A stretch of 64,000 nucleotides of DNA, taken from assembly GCA_036873135.1 (NCBI GenBank), contig JAPTYO010000010.1, forward strand, positions 24,979,772 to 25,043,771. The letters are read 5' to 3'. This DNA comes from Clarkia xantiana subsp. parviflora. Taxonomy: Eukaryota > Streptophyta > Magnoliopsida > Myrtales > Onagraceae. The position numbers and the translations under genes are program-made. The notes beneath the pieces are model-generated. The model searched no databases and was not told the DNA's origin. It worked only from the letters and a program-made list of their open reading frames with translations. Below are positions 10,238 through 21,260 of this stretch, one piece after another (position 1 is the first letter of the stretch; each line of letters starts with the position of its first letter).

Positions 10238-11741
10238 TCATGCCTGCACCAACAAACAACCGGAGATTTAAACGGCACAGTATTTTGATTTCAACGCGCT
10301 TAATACTACGTGGAACACTATCCGTTCGTGACGGAAAATGTTTTTGATAGAGCAGTTAAACTAGCAGTATGTTGTACCTTGTTTGCAATGTTGTTTGAGA
10401 GCCAGTCAAGACCCTCGTACAGCCCTTCACCGGAAGTGGCACATGTGCTCTGGATATACCTGAAACCACAGCATGAATCTCGTCAGATTTGATGTATAGC
10501 TGTGCACTACGGAGAACAAAAAAGTATCTCAAAGTGAATTACCAGTGACGCTGTCGGAGGGAATGGAGACCGAGCTTATCGGTAATTTCAGCAGCATTCA
10601 TTGCATTTGGAAGATCTTGCTTGTTAGCAAACACGAGCAGCACAGCATCTCTTAGTTCATCCTGCAAAAAAGCATTCATTAAATAAGGATCATATGCTAC
10701 GAAATATGCATATGCATCTATGTAGAATATTTCTATGATTGGTAGAAATACTGGGAAATAGCAATACCTCATTCAGCATCCTGTGCAACTCATCTCTAGC
10801 TTCAACAACACGGTCTCGGTCATTGCTATCCACCACAAAGATGAGTCCTTGAGTGTTCTGGAAGTAATGCCTCCACAGAGGACGGATCTGGAACAAGAGA
10901 AAGCCACCATTTTACATTTCTTCAAAAGGATCACAGAGTTACAAACATGCTCATTTTTTTTTATAAAACATCTTAACTTGGTGTTTCTAAAAACTCTAAA
11001 GAGGGGTATTACGGAAAATCTTTGGTGATCAGAGCTGTTTAAATATTCATCGCGGAGGTTTCTCAGTTAGTTGGAAATGGTCAAGACTTAACAGCATAGA
11101 AAAAGAATATCTGATCTATATTAGTGTACTATAAAGCTCATTTTCCTCCCCAATATTCTCTAGAATTCATTTAGCACAAAATTATAACTTTTCTGACTTT
11201 CTGTAGGTAGACTAAAGACATCATCTAACGTATTTAGAATATAAAAGCTATAGGAACAATTGGCCTAATAGGTATACCATAGCATCCTAACATTTTGAAA
11301 TTAGACAAGCTATTGGTGATTAGAGGAAACGGTATATTAACACAGACAGAACTGTCCCTCCTTATCCCAAATTCAAACAAAAAATAAATATGAAAACAGA
11401 ACTTGATTCTGTACCTTGTCCTGACCCCCGACATCCCAGACAGTAAAGCTGATGTTCTTATACTCGACAGTTTCCACGTTGAATCCTGTGGTCATGATCA
11501 AACGTTTAACAAGTACAGAAGAAGAGCAGTTATTCACAAAGATAATACTAGACTAAGAATTGTGAAATAACTCAACTGTAGATTCAAACTTACCAATGGT
11601 AGGAATGGTGGTAACAATCTCTCCCAGCTTGAGCTTGTACAGGATAGTGGTCTTACCAGCCGCATCGAGACCCACCATGAGAATGCGCATCTCTTTCTTG
11701 GCAAAGAGCCGACTGAAGAGCTTCCCGAAAGACAACCCCAT
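10238..11741 (-). CDS. ARF1: ADP-ribosylation factor, ARF1 class small GTPase
   Basis: There are six coding exons on the minus strand: 11741-11594, 11485-11415, 10887-10768, 10661-10543, 10459-10378 and 10243-10238. They total 546 nt and give 181 aa, the normal ARF length. The protein starts MGLSFGKLF, with Gly2 for N-myristoylation. It has the P-loop GLDAAGKT at about 24-31, the switch region [23 protein letters not shown] in switch II, NKQD at about 126-129, and CATSGEG near the C-terminus. The last coding exon is only six bases, Ala plus stop. ARF1 proteins recruit coat proteins and lipid enzymes to Golgi and endosomal membranes, cycling between GDP and GTP. A non-coding first exon probably ends at 12364 (CAG/GTAAG), with a 5' UTR intron reaching to just before the ATG. 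All key residues are present and I see no defect. Which ARF1 paralogue it is cannot be told. Confidence 0.96.
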
Positions 11742-12363
11742 CTTCAACTCAAACAAACCAATCATCAAAGTAAATTTCCATGAAATAAAGCAGGATATAT
11801 GATATATCCCCTATTATTCAATTATTAAGCAGCTGAAAAGTGTAGATAATTAATTTCAAGCAACCAAATCATAAATATCAGATCTATCAGAAATCGTATT
11901 TGGTCAATCAAGAGCATTTAGTAAACAGATCTGCAACATTTTACGAATCTGGCAGATCAACCATCAATTTCAGCAAAAGGAAGCAAAATGAGATAGAATT
12001 ATGGTCAAAACTACGAAATCCAGCTCCATTTAAATAAAAGAATTGCGAGCCAATGGGATCCAGACCTTCATTCTGATGACGAATGCAGAATTAAGATGCA
12101 TTTACTATTAAGATGAAAGCTTATGCACGAGAACGTGATCCATTGAAATCCAACGCACAGAGCAAGATTTCGGAAATAAAATGCACATAAATCTAGCATC
12201 TGAAAGAGTCTCCGACTAATTTGATGAACAAATATGCAAGCCAGCTGAATCCAACAGTAACAGAGACAGATCTTGATCCAATGTCAGATCGAGCAAAAGC
12301 ATGATTTGATCCAACGATTCAGCTCATTCTGTAATCAGCATACCTCCGTCTAGGAATTCTTAC

Positions 12364-12480
12364 CTGGTAAGATCGATCGATCTCTAAGATGAAGATCGGT
12401 GAGGAAAGAGCGAGAGGAGAGAAGAGAAGAGGAGAGAGATATTAAAATCTGGTTGGTATAGAAGAGAAGAAGGTTCACCT
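12364..12480 (-). promoter_or_regulatory. Probable ARF 5' UTR exon and start region
   Basis: On the minus strand a CT-rich leader (CTCTTCTCTCCTC) is followed by a strong donor, CAG/GTAAG, at 12364/12363. The other border would be the TTGAAG directly before the ATG at 11741. A 5' UTR intron just ahead of the ATG is common in plant ARF1 genes. The transcription start itself is not resolved. Confidence 0.5.
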
Positions 12481-12668
12481 TCCTTTACGAACCAACGACG
12501 ACGTTTTCTCAACTTTTCCACGGTTTCGGGATTTAACTGAAAAATACGAGTTGCACCCTTATCTTTTATTATAAGAACTAACGTCCCCAATTTATTTATT
12601 TTTGTGGTAATTTGCATCCCAGCCTTTCAATCCATCATTTAAAAATTTAAAATCCACTTTACTTTAAC

Positions 12669-12896
12669 GGGTCTTTCTACCATGCTCGTGGAGCACAATG
12701 CCTGTGCTTTTTTTTTTGTTACTTTAGTGGACTTAATTGTAACACATGTAAAACTTTAAAATTATGAATTTTTTTTAACTACACCTAATATTTGTATCAT
12801 ACTATTAATAATATAGGATTCATATTTATGACAATAAAAAAATGTAAAAAAAAGTTTCTACAAGCATGGTGCTTGTGGAGCATAGTAGAAAGACCC
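12669..12896. mobile_element. Mutator-like MITE upstream of ARF, 228 bp
   Basis: The ends are GGGTCTTTCTACCATGCTC and the complementary GAGCATAGTAGAAAGACCC. The flanks are TACTTTAAC (12660-12668) and TACTTTAGC (12897-12905), 8 of 9 matching. A related, decayed piece lies at about 13425-13590, and another member is at 8873-9117. Confidence 0.8.
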
Positions 12897-12905
12897 TACT
12901 TTAGC

Positions 12906-13753
12906 AAAGAAACGTAGCTTAGTCAAATAAGCGAGAATTCGATAATATATGCGTGTTTTGGTTATACAAAACGATAACACAAACAAATATACGAAAAAAA
13001 TTATGTTCATGTAAAAATATGATAGAAAGATAACATGATAGTACGACACATTTTTGTGTGTCATTTTTGTGTTTATGTATCACAATATAACATGCACAAT
13101 AACCAATGTGCTAATAGCTCTGATAGCAACATTAATATTTTCGTTTATTTTGGACAGAACGAGTCATATATCCAGCACGTGATGAACAAAATGTAGCAAA
13201 TTAATAACTGATGTTTGAGCAGTCGAACAACTTGTATTATTAATGTCTAGGAAGTCGAACAAATTGCAAGTAATATTCTCATCACGTGCGCAACATGTGA
13301 CTCCTTCCATCCAAATTAGACGAAATTATAAAGAGATTAACAATTTGTACACATAAAAATATGAGCTAGAAATATATTTATTAATAAAAAGAACTCCAGT
13401 TTCACATTTTTTTAATTGTCCTAAATATGAACTCTATAAAAAAATTGATATTATTAATAATATGATATAAATATTAGGTGTAGTTAAAAAAAATTCATAA
13501 TTTTTAATACTTTTAAAGTTTTACATATATTACAATTAAGTCCACTCTAGTAGTAAAAAAAGCACTAGCATGGTGAAAAATTCCATAATTAATTAAGCAA
13601 GGTAAAATACAATATATTCATAAATTTAGAGGTATCTTTTGTCATTGCAAAAAGCTTAGGGTTTCACTTTCACTAGCTTCTGCACTTTCTTATTTCGTCT
13701 TGATAAACAAAATTTGGAGAGACGGAATTTCTAAAACAGAAAGAAACGTCAAA
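12906..13753. other. AT-rich intergenic DNA with a decayed MITE piece
   Basis: There is no gene. Part of 13425-13590 matches the inside of the element at 12669-12896. Words such as AGTCGAACAAATTGCAAG (13251-13270) recur in the intergenic DNA at 17.9 kb and in the thioredoxin intron, so another low-copy repeat is present. Confidence 0.45.
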
Positions 13754-13827
13754 GACCGCATAGCGCAGTGGATTAGCGCGTCTGACTTCGGATCAGAAGG
13801 TCGTGGGTTCGACTCCCACTGTGGTCG
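13754..13827 (+). tRNA. tRNA-Arg (anticodon TCG)
   Basis: The acceptor arms GACCGCA and TGTGGTC pair over seven positions with one G-U. The D-arm contains TAGCGCAGTGGATTAGCGC. The anticodon stem TCTGA/TCAGA encloses the loop CTTCGGA, so the anticodon is TCG (13788-13790), decoding CGA. The T-arm has the B box GGTTCGACTCC. There is no intron. The 74-nt length includes the discriminator G. All expected features are intact, so I take it as functional. Confidence 0.95.
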
Positions 13828-13981
13828 CAATTTTGATTTGTTAGGTTAAGTTTTAAACTTCATAAAGGATTCATCACGATAAATAACAAGTTCTTATATA
13901 TGTATATTAAACCCTCGAGAGATTCATGGTAAAGGAAGAAGAGACACAAACCTCAATTACAGAAATCATTAGAGCTTTTAA

Positions 13982-15048
13982 TTAGTTCACGATGCTGCAC
14001 TTCTTCCTGATCTCGCCTTGCTTCCCGGTGAGAACATCGAGCGAGCCCATACGAACCATTGCCTTGGCAAACTTGGCAGCCCATACATTGCCGTAGTTAG
14101 CGTTGTTTCAGACCATTCCCGAAGTCCGAACTCGAGACCATTCCTTGTAGTAGACGTTATCTAGACGGGTCGGTGTCACGACTTTAAGGGCCACGGTCGG
14201 GTCATTCCTAGCCCCATTGCTCGGTGGAGGGCACTTGGTTTTCAAGAAAGATGCGTGAACTTTGTCGAGTGCGTGCTGTTGAAGTTGTAGAGTCGGGCCG
14301 AGAAAGACGAGCAGTGCGATACCCCGAGCGAGTGTGCTCCCGAGAGAGTCACAATTTCATCCGCTGAGAAACCCTTTTTCGCAAAGTTAGCGATTAGTTG
14401 TTGCACGTTGATGTTCGGTGGTGGCAAGTTTTGAGTCACTTTGGGGAGGCGAGAGACGAGTCTGTCACGACGTCCACCAGACATAGTGTAGTAAACTCCA
14501 CCGGTTATGTGAGCGCTGTCACGCGCGGCAAAAGCAACGATGTCCGCGCATGAGACGGTATTAGGGCAAATTGCCTCGATTTGTGCCTTGGCTTCGTCGA
14601 TCACCTCAAACCCTCGCTAGCTCGGGTTTTTTGTCGGGTGGTCTCTTTCCGCTTGGTTTCCTGGTGTCGATTTCAAAAGTACGGATCCATCGCAACCCTA
14701 GCGAAGATTAATAAAATTTATGATTGGAAAAAAAAAATAAAAAAATTTATCGTGATTGTTACAACGATATGTAATATTATATGTGATTATTAGTGTATAT
14801 ATACGAACCCTAACGAAGCAATCATGGAAATGTATCCTGAAGATACCGGCAGTAACCCCGGGATTCTTAGCGACGGCCTTGGCCACGGCATCTGCGACGA
14901 TGCGCTCGGACAGCGGGCAAGTGTAGCTGTAAAAACCGACTTGGAGGGAGGTGCTGAAAGCTGCCGTTGCAAAGGTGGCAGATGAGATGATGCATACGAG
15001 CAATATTAATAGGGCTTTCGAACTCATCATCTTCTTCTCTGCTGCCAT
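13982..15048 (-). pseudogene. Class III peroxidase pseudogene
   Basis: The ATG is at 15048. A signal peptide ([21 protein letters not shown]) is followed by FYSYTCP and the distal haem motif [12 protein letters not shown] 111-bp GT-AG intron (14808-14698) precedes GCDGSVLL. The second exon retains [17 protein letters not shown] and the proximal-His motif [10 protein letters not shown]. Three defects show decay. A TAG replaces the usual Leu in the [13 protein letters not shown] stretch. A small deletion and frameshift follows THSTKF. A larger deletion near VYYKEWS removes most of the usual loop before [13 protein letters not shown]. The reading then runs to [11 protein letters not shown] and a TAA at 13982-13984. 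A functional member would be a secreted haem enzyme oxidising phenolics with hydrogen peroxide in the cell wall. Confidence 0.92.
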
Positions 15049-15199
15049 TTGTGAGTACTTTTAACTCAGTTTTGGCTGTAGAGAAGAAGGGATAGAGGAG
15101 AGTTGTGTTGTGAGAAGTGTTTGATGATGATGCAACTATTTATACGGAAGTACTGTAGTAGGTGATATTTTATCATCAATTCAAGTCGTTTGTTAGTGT

Positions 15200-15608
15200 A
15201 TCCGCATGTTTTTGTTCTCAATACAAATGAGTTGATGAGTTTGCCGGCAGAACAATTTTTTTTCCAACCTTACAATCTAAGTTCGTCTACTTATGTAATA
15301 TTAGGATGTTAAGTCTAGTTCTAGTCACTTCTTCATATGCCTGATACAATATGTGGACCATACGGAATCTGATATTTTAATTAAGTCACCACGAGAATAC
15401 GCCTCTAAGAAGTTTCGAACCTAGGACTTAGGAGTCAAACCACATGGGAGTAAGCGCTCTTACGTAATGTTAGTTGGACCTACTAGTAAAGCGAGTTGTA
15501 TTCTCAGAAGCAACCTGAGTTCAAATCCCGCTGGAAATGCCTCCTTTGAGAAGACTTAACCTTAATGTTTCCTCAATTTTAGTTCCGATTTCTGTGAGGT
15601 AGCACCTG
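15200..15608. other. Intergenic DNA with a possible tRNA-derived SINE piece
   Basis: GAGTTCAAATCCCGCTGG at about 15518 resembles a B-box, and a reversed GGTTCGAAAC lies near 15412. No complete SINE could be delimited. There is no gene. Confidence 0.3.
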
Positions 15609-16000
15609 ATGGATATACACCTAATTGGACCTCACTTAGGTTTGACTTGGTTGCCCCGTCGACCCCAAACACATTTGGAAACCGAAACTTGAAGATCGAG
15701 TGACCGAGACCAATAAACACACTAGTCCACCCAAAAGGCCTCCGACCGGACTAGTCCGGTTGGAAGGGGGCCAACGCGCTCCCGCGTTCGGCCCTGGCGC
15801 CCGAGTGACCATCACTCGGGCTACGCGCACGACGATCACTCCAAATCTCCGTGTCCCGTATGAAATATTATGCGGACCCCACCAAATACCGTTGGCTCCT
15901 CCGATGACAAGCTCATGATCTCTATAAATAGGGCTTCATATCTCTCATTTACAACTTGATCTCACTTTGAACAAACTAAAACAGCAAATCGGCTTATTGA
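15609..16000 (+). mobile_element. LTR fragment, plus orientation, different gypsy-type family
   Basis: It begins TGATGGATATACACCTAATTGG. The first 60 bases or so resemble the start of the LTRs at 3.9 and 8.4 kb, including the GTCGACCCC motif, and the rest differs. A TATA box CTATAAATAG is at 15922-15931. No second LTR and no coding region follow, so it is a solo or truncated LTR. The right border is uncertain. Confidence 0.55.
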
Positions 16001-16490
16001 TGGATATGACCTCAAGAAAAGGATGGAAGCTTGGAGAGGAGGGACCGTCTGAAACAGCAGAGTACGCAATTCTTCGGAGGGTAAGAGAACCTCCATTGAG
16101 ACTGACATAGACAACAGATGACCTGCACACCAAGCGATACCAGACCGGACTCATAGTATATCCGAAACACAAACGACTTGGTACATAAATGACGTTTACC
16201 GCATGACTGGTGTAGAGTATTTCTGTAAGGCGCCCCAGTCATAGGAACATCCGCGAAGAACTAGCGCAAGAGTGGTACCAAAGAAATACTCTGATTCTCC
16301 GCGAGGAGAGGAGGGAAATGAGATACGAACGCAGTCATATCGTGGATACCCCGAAGGATATAAGTCATGCAGTGGGACGTTCGATGTACAGAGTGTTGGT
16401 TCTGACGAACTATGGGTTTGGCTGGAAGGGGTTAGAGGAGCGGAAGTAGTGGGCTGTACCGCCAAGATGTAGTCACGTTTGAGCTTAAAA
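16000..16490. other. Unannotated stretch after the LTR fragment
   Basis: Several overlapping open frames on both strands show no conserved motif. This may be remnant retroelement DNA. No gene is supported. Confidence 0.35.
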
Positions 16491-16492
16491 CG

Positions 16493-16900
16493 GTGAACAA
16501 TATCCACGACAAAGCGTGGAGGGGCGTAGGCGACCGGCATTGGGGCAGGCCGTGGCGGCGGGTGGATGCGCGTTCTAGCGCGTACGGCCGCGCGTTGGCA
16601 CGCAAGGCGACGCGTGGATGGCACGCGCCGCTGCATTGAGCGCGTGAGTGATTGGTGGACGGCGCGTGGGCGTTCGTGGGGCGCGTGTGGAGGTGCATGT
16701 GTCGCGCATGTCGCGCGTGACGGCGCGTGTACGCGTGTGGTGGCGCGTGGGACCCCTTGGAGGTGGTTGTAGTGGTGGTGGGGGGTGGGGGGGGTCCTTG
16801 TGCAGTCTCGGGGGTGGTGGTGGTGGTGGTGCAGGTGTGCGGGAGTTCGGGGGCCGTGGTAGTGGTGGTGGTGTCGAGGCGTATGTGGAGAGTTGGATGA
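16493..16900. repeat. GC-rich simple-sequence block
   Basis: From 16540 to 16745 the sequence is packed with GCGCG and GGCGCGTG words. From 16745 to 16880 it is a degenerate GGTGGT repeat. The long arginine- or proline-rich frames here are consequences of composition. It is sharply different from the AT-rich surroundings. Confidence 0.7.
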
Positions 16901-16950
16901 ATGCGAGGTTGAAAAAAGTCATCCGTTGTGGTGGGGCTTCCTGTTTTAGC

Positions 16951-17780
16951 TTAGGGGGTGTGGATGTTCGTGGGGTGGGTGGAAAGGCCCGACTGGGGGT
17001 TGGTGAGAGTGGTTGCGTTCAGTGTTGTCAAAGGCTAGTGCCCCGTCGCCTGAGGCGATGAGGCGAGGCGAGATAAAGGCTTCTCGCCTCAGGCCTCTAA
17101 CTGAGCGGCTCATTAGTTTTTTCAATTTTTTTTGGGTTTTGTGTCCAATTCGTTAATTTTTAGGATTAAAATAATTAGAAATTTAGAATACTAATAATAT
17201 TAATAAGAATCTGTCCTTCTACTGCATATCTTCTTCCGAGAAAGAGTTATTTTAGTCTTTCTTATCTGATTTTCACTTATTCTACAAAAAAATAGGTCTT
17301 AACTTTTGTTTTGAGTGTTTTACCAATGGTTTTACATAGATGTTCAGGACTCTAACAGAGTTCACCTCTTTCAATGAGGCGATCGCCTCGTTGGCGCCTT
17401 AAATTTAAGGCGATATTTAGCATTGTCGCCTCATGGCACCTTAAATGTTTGACAACATTGGTTGCGTTGCTTATGGTGGTGGTTGAGGGGGTATCGGGGG
17501 GGTTCTTGTGAAGGCTCGGGGGAGGTGGCTGTGTCGATGTTGGGGCGGTGCGGAGGAAGAGGGAGTAGTAGGTTCCTCGGTTTGAGGCGACGACGGCGGA
17601 AGATGGGGTGAAGGCGAGGTAAAGCAAGGCCATCTTTGGTGGGAAGGCTTCGGGCTTAGGCTTAGGCGTAGGCTTGACTTTGGCTGGAGATGGAGCTCCG
17701 CAATTGACCCGGACTGAGTGTGCCGAGGCAGTGACTTTCATCAGTGGCTCTTCCAGTTGAGAGCATCCAAATAGTGCCAT
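16951..17780 (-). pseudogene. Unidentified 126-aa reading frame split by a hAT MITE
   Basis: An ATG at 17780 opens a frame starting MALFGCSQLEEPLMKV and continuing with basic, proline-rich sequence (SPAKVKPTPKPKPEAFPP). The hAT MITE at 17020-17460 interrupts it. If the MITE and one copy of its duplication are removed, the frame stays open for 20 more codons to a TAA at 16951-16953. It would then be 126 codons plus stop, an exact multiple of three. I do not recognise the protein. The Ser/Thr-poor, basic N-terminus is not diagnostic. It could be a real small gene killed by the insertion, or a chance frame. Confidence 0.35.
17020..17460. mobile_element. hAT-type MITE, 441 bp, perfect 8-bp duplication
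   Basis: The ends CAGTGTTGTCAAA and the complementary TTTGACAACATTG are flanked by GTTGCGTT at 17012-17019 and 17461-17468. The arms contain repeated GAGGCGA and TCGCCTC words that fold together. No transposase. Confidence 0.88.
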
Positions 17781-17799
17781 CTATTTGGCTCCCTTCCAA

Positions 17800-18512
17800 G
17801 TTTATCTTATTATACTTTATATGTACAAATTACTAGCTTCCCTAGAATTTAGAAATAATTTATACATAATGGGTTACGTTTTCAACGTGTAATGAATAAA
17901 AACGCGTCAAATTGCTAATTGATGTCTGAACAATTAAAGAAGTTTCTAGCTAATGTTTAGTCCGTCAAAAAAAATTACTAGATACTTTCTTCATTACATT
18001 TCTAACAGGTAATCAATTTCACTCAAATTATACGAAAATCTTAACAAAATTAGCAATTTATTTTTATGTAAAATTTCAGTTAATAAAAAAATTCAAAATA
18101 AAACTTCGTATAGTTGCGAAATATCAACCAATAATAATTTGATAATTAACCCCATGCACGAAGTCACATGAGGGTGATGAGTAAATTGATCCATCAACTT
18201 TCGGTAATGTGTACTTTTGTTCCTAAATATAATTATTTTTTATTTGATTATTTAAAATATTACGTTTCCATTAAAAAAAATTACCTTAATTATTTGTTCA
18301 TAACCAATTCCTCTCAGAAAAAAAAAATCAACTTGGTGTCTGATTAATCAATATCTATAAATAATAGATATTTTTTTTGATGAAATATGTATAAATAATA
18401 GATAGAAATAGATAATAGATAGATTTGATATAAATGTGTGGAGGAGGAAGGACCTCTTACCTCTTTCCCTATCAACTAAAGTAAGAAGCATCCATCTCCA
18501 GAAACTAAACAC
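17800..18512. other. AT-rich region upstream of the thioredoxin-like gene
   Basis: There is no gene. It contains dispersed-repeat words (AATTGCTAATTGATGTCTG) shared with 13.2 kb and 19.9 kb. The promoter of the downstream gene should lie in the last few hundred bases, and I see no clear TATA box position. Confidence 0.4.
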
Positions 18513-20658
18513 ATGCAGAGGCTAAAGACGAGTGTCCATTTGAGCTGCCACCAATGTGGTGGCTTCAATCCCAGTCCTTCTATAAGCACAACCTTATCTC
18601 CGGTCAGATACGAGTTGAGACCGCGGCGGCTTACGTTAGACAAGAAGGCCGGGACGAACTTGAGAGGACTATTACCGCATTCCGTTATTGAAGAAACTCA
18701 AGGAGGACTACTGTTTGATGATGATGATGATGACGAGGATCTATGTCCCGTTGAGTGTGTCAAAGAGTTCAAGACTGATGAAGAGTTTGTGAAGATCCTC
18801 GATAAGTCGAAAGATACCCTCGTCGTGGTCGATTTTTACCGGACTTCTTGCGGTAGCTGCAAGTACATTGAGCAGGGCTTCTCCAAGCTGTGCAAGAGGG
18901 CCGGCGATGAAGATGCTGGAGTTATATTCCTGAAGCATAATGTATGTGACCACACTTTGGACTCCAACTTAATTTTGTTTAAAGTTTGAGGATCGTTTTG
19001 GAATTTAGCTCAAGGGGAGGTAAGTAGAGTGTGATTTTTTACCATTCGATTGAATATCAAACTTCTATACGATGTTTGATCAGTTGAACAAATTAATAGG
19101 CAAAGTTTTTTTTTTTTTTCATTTTTTCTAAATTAGCTATCTTCCATGTTTAATTTGCTCAGTTTGTCGGATTTTTTTTTATCTTTTTTAGATACAATCA
19201 CGCATAGTTAGCAATTTGTTTGATTGTACAAACATTAATAATCAATTTATTTTTTGGTCGAATTCCAACATAATTTTTTTCAAAGTTTGAGGATCATTAT
19301 TTTAGAATTTAGCTCAATAGGAGGGAAGTAGAGTAATTTCTATTTTAATAAATATCGAATTGATATACGTTGTTGATTAGTCGGTCAAACAAATTGATAG
19401 TTTAAGTTTTTTTTTACTAGCTATTTCACTTGTTTAATCTGTTAGGTCCATTAGAATTTGTGTCTTTCTAAGATAGAATGACACATATTTTTGACATGTC
19501 ATGAAAAAAATAACTAGCAATTTGTTTGATAGTCTAAACATCTACTAGCAATTTGTTTCCGGATCGAATTCCAACTTAAACTTGTTCAAAGTTTGAGGAT
19601 CAATTTGATCATAATTTCCCTCGAGAGGGAGAGGAGTAGAGTAATTTTACCATTGGATTATAAATCAAAGAGATATATGTTGTTTCATCGGAGGAATAAA
19701 TTGATAGCTGAAATTGTTTTTTTTTTCTTAAGCCAGTTATCTAGTTTGGTAGCTCTATCAGAAATTTTCGTCTTTCCTAGACAGAATCACCTATGTGTTT
19801 CGCACGATATGAAGAAAATAGCTAATCATTTGTTTGATTGCCAAAAAAAAACATTACCTAGCAATTCGTTCATTTGCTCAAAATATCAATTTGTTCCACT
19901 GTCAATAATCAACTAGCAATTGGCCAAAAAAAAAAAAATCAACTAGCAATTTGATTCGTCTGTATTCATCATGTCCTGATGTGTGACTCATTTTGTTTAA
20001 AATAGACAGAAATTCTAATGAAACTATTAATATGTGTTTAAAAAAAAATCGATTAACAATTTATTAAACTATCCATATCTAGAGATTTTATAACTAACCC
20101 TTGTATAAACACATGGATAGTATATGATGTTTCATTGATTACTGCAGGTGATCGATGAGTATGACGAAGAATCAGAGGTTGCGGACCGACTAAGAATAAG
20201 GGTAAGTATCTCGAATTCAAATCACCTGCTTCTTTTCCTACCCTATATTGTGTCATATCGTTACAATTTTGACATTGTCCTAAATTTAATAATTTTCTTT
20301 TATGGTTCATTAACTCCAATAAATTTTTAGAAAAAAAAAAAAACTATAAAATCAATTATACTAAATACACGTGTCAAAATCACAATGACAAGCTTCGTAG
20401 CCGAATTTGGCAGGTGATATGGATTCAAATATCTTTATCTTTGAGATGAAATGAAATTGCATGACTAGTTTCCGGTGTATACCAATTTAACTTTTTTCTT
20501 TAAAAAAAATATCAAATTATACACAGGCAGTGCCACTTTTCCACTTCTATAAGAATGGAGTTCTGTTGGAAGCATTTCCGACGAGAGACAAGGAGAAAAT
20601 TACGGAAGCCATACGCAAGTACTCAGCTCCCTCACCACCACCAGTACAGCACCCTTAA
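18513..20658 (+). CDS. Thioredoxin-like 4, chloroplast type
   Basis: There are three exons, 18513-18941, 20148-20201 and 20527-20658, with GT-AG introns in phase 0. They give 615 nt, or 204 aa. The N-terminus (MQRLKTSVHLSCHQCGG... rich in Ser, Thr and Arg) looks like a chloroplast transit peptide. An acidic stretch of about seven Asp precedes the thioredoxin fold. The active site is TSCGSCKYIEQGF at about residues 110-122, that is SCGSC, a non-classical version of WCGPC. The cis-Pro motif follows as AVPLFHFYKNG, and the C-terminus carries EAFPTRDKEKI. I recognise the plant thioredoxin-like 4 family (Arabidopsis At1g07700 type). Its role is presumed to be a redox transfer protein in plastids, and the substrate is not known to me. 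Intron 1 (18942-20147) is long and contains the repeats described separately. No defects are seen. Confidence 0.88.
18955..19870. repeat. Three diverged units of about 300 bp inside the thioredoxin intron 1
   Basis: The landmark CAAAGTTTGAGGATCA (with small changes) occurs near 18979, 19280 and 19586. Each is preceded by ATTCCAACTTAA-like and followed by GAGGGAAGTAGAGTAA-like sequence, so the period is about 300 bp. The first unit starts only about 20 bp after the exon 1 donor. Confidence 0.7.
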
Positions 20659-21186
20659 TTCTTTACTTAATAGATTAATAGTTTGGTAAAGTTCAATATT
20701 ATAATAATTAATTATGTTATTAATTTCAGAGTTCTGATGGAATTGAGTGTATTAATAATGATATGATTGCGTAAAAACAATATATTCTTATTCATACGTT
20801 ACTAATATGCATAACTTAACAACGGACAAAAAGAGTCTAATTAATTTTAGGTACCAAAAATCTAAACTAAAAAAATTCAGCAGGGATTGACGTTATGAGT
20901 AATTATTAAGAGACATCAATCACATCATAATTGGAAGTTTATAAAACTTGGGAGTCAGCAAATGAAGGGCTTCCACTACTGCTCAAACTTGCAGGTCACG
21001 TTGTGATTCTGTGTTCAATATCTAATAAATTAAGTCTAATAATAAGTCGTCGCGAAATTTGACAGGTCTTACTCTTTGTGGATTAATGAATGAGCTGTAT
21101 CAGATAACTAACAATCCTACACACGAGTCTTAATTTGGTTTCTTCTTCTTCTTTATATATGTGGGTTGAGTAAAGCATTCGGCTGT
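20659..21186. other. Thioredoxin 3' flank
   Basis: This is 3' UTR and AT-rich intergenic DNA with no gene visible. Confidence 0.45.
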
Positions 21187-21260
21187 CACTACAACAAAAC
21201 AAGCAATTTAATATAGATGAAATCGGTGGTAAATCTGTATAAATCTTTGTATTAAATGGT
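21187..21260 (+). mobile_element. Single CACTA-like terminus
   Basis: CACTACAACAAAACAAGC at 21187 resembles the left end of a CACTA transposon. Repeats of AGATGAAATCGGTGGTAAAT-type sequence follow. I found no matching right end, so it is a remnant. Confidence 0.4.

Noticed and set aside
16196..17061. Arg-, Pro- and Gly-rich frames of up to 146 codons
   Set aside because: They overlap on both strands and are explained by the GCGCG and GGTGGT composition. No conserved motif was seen.
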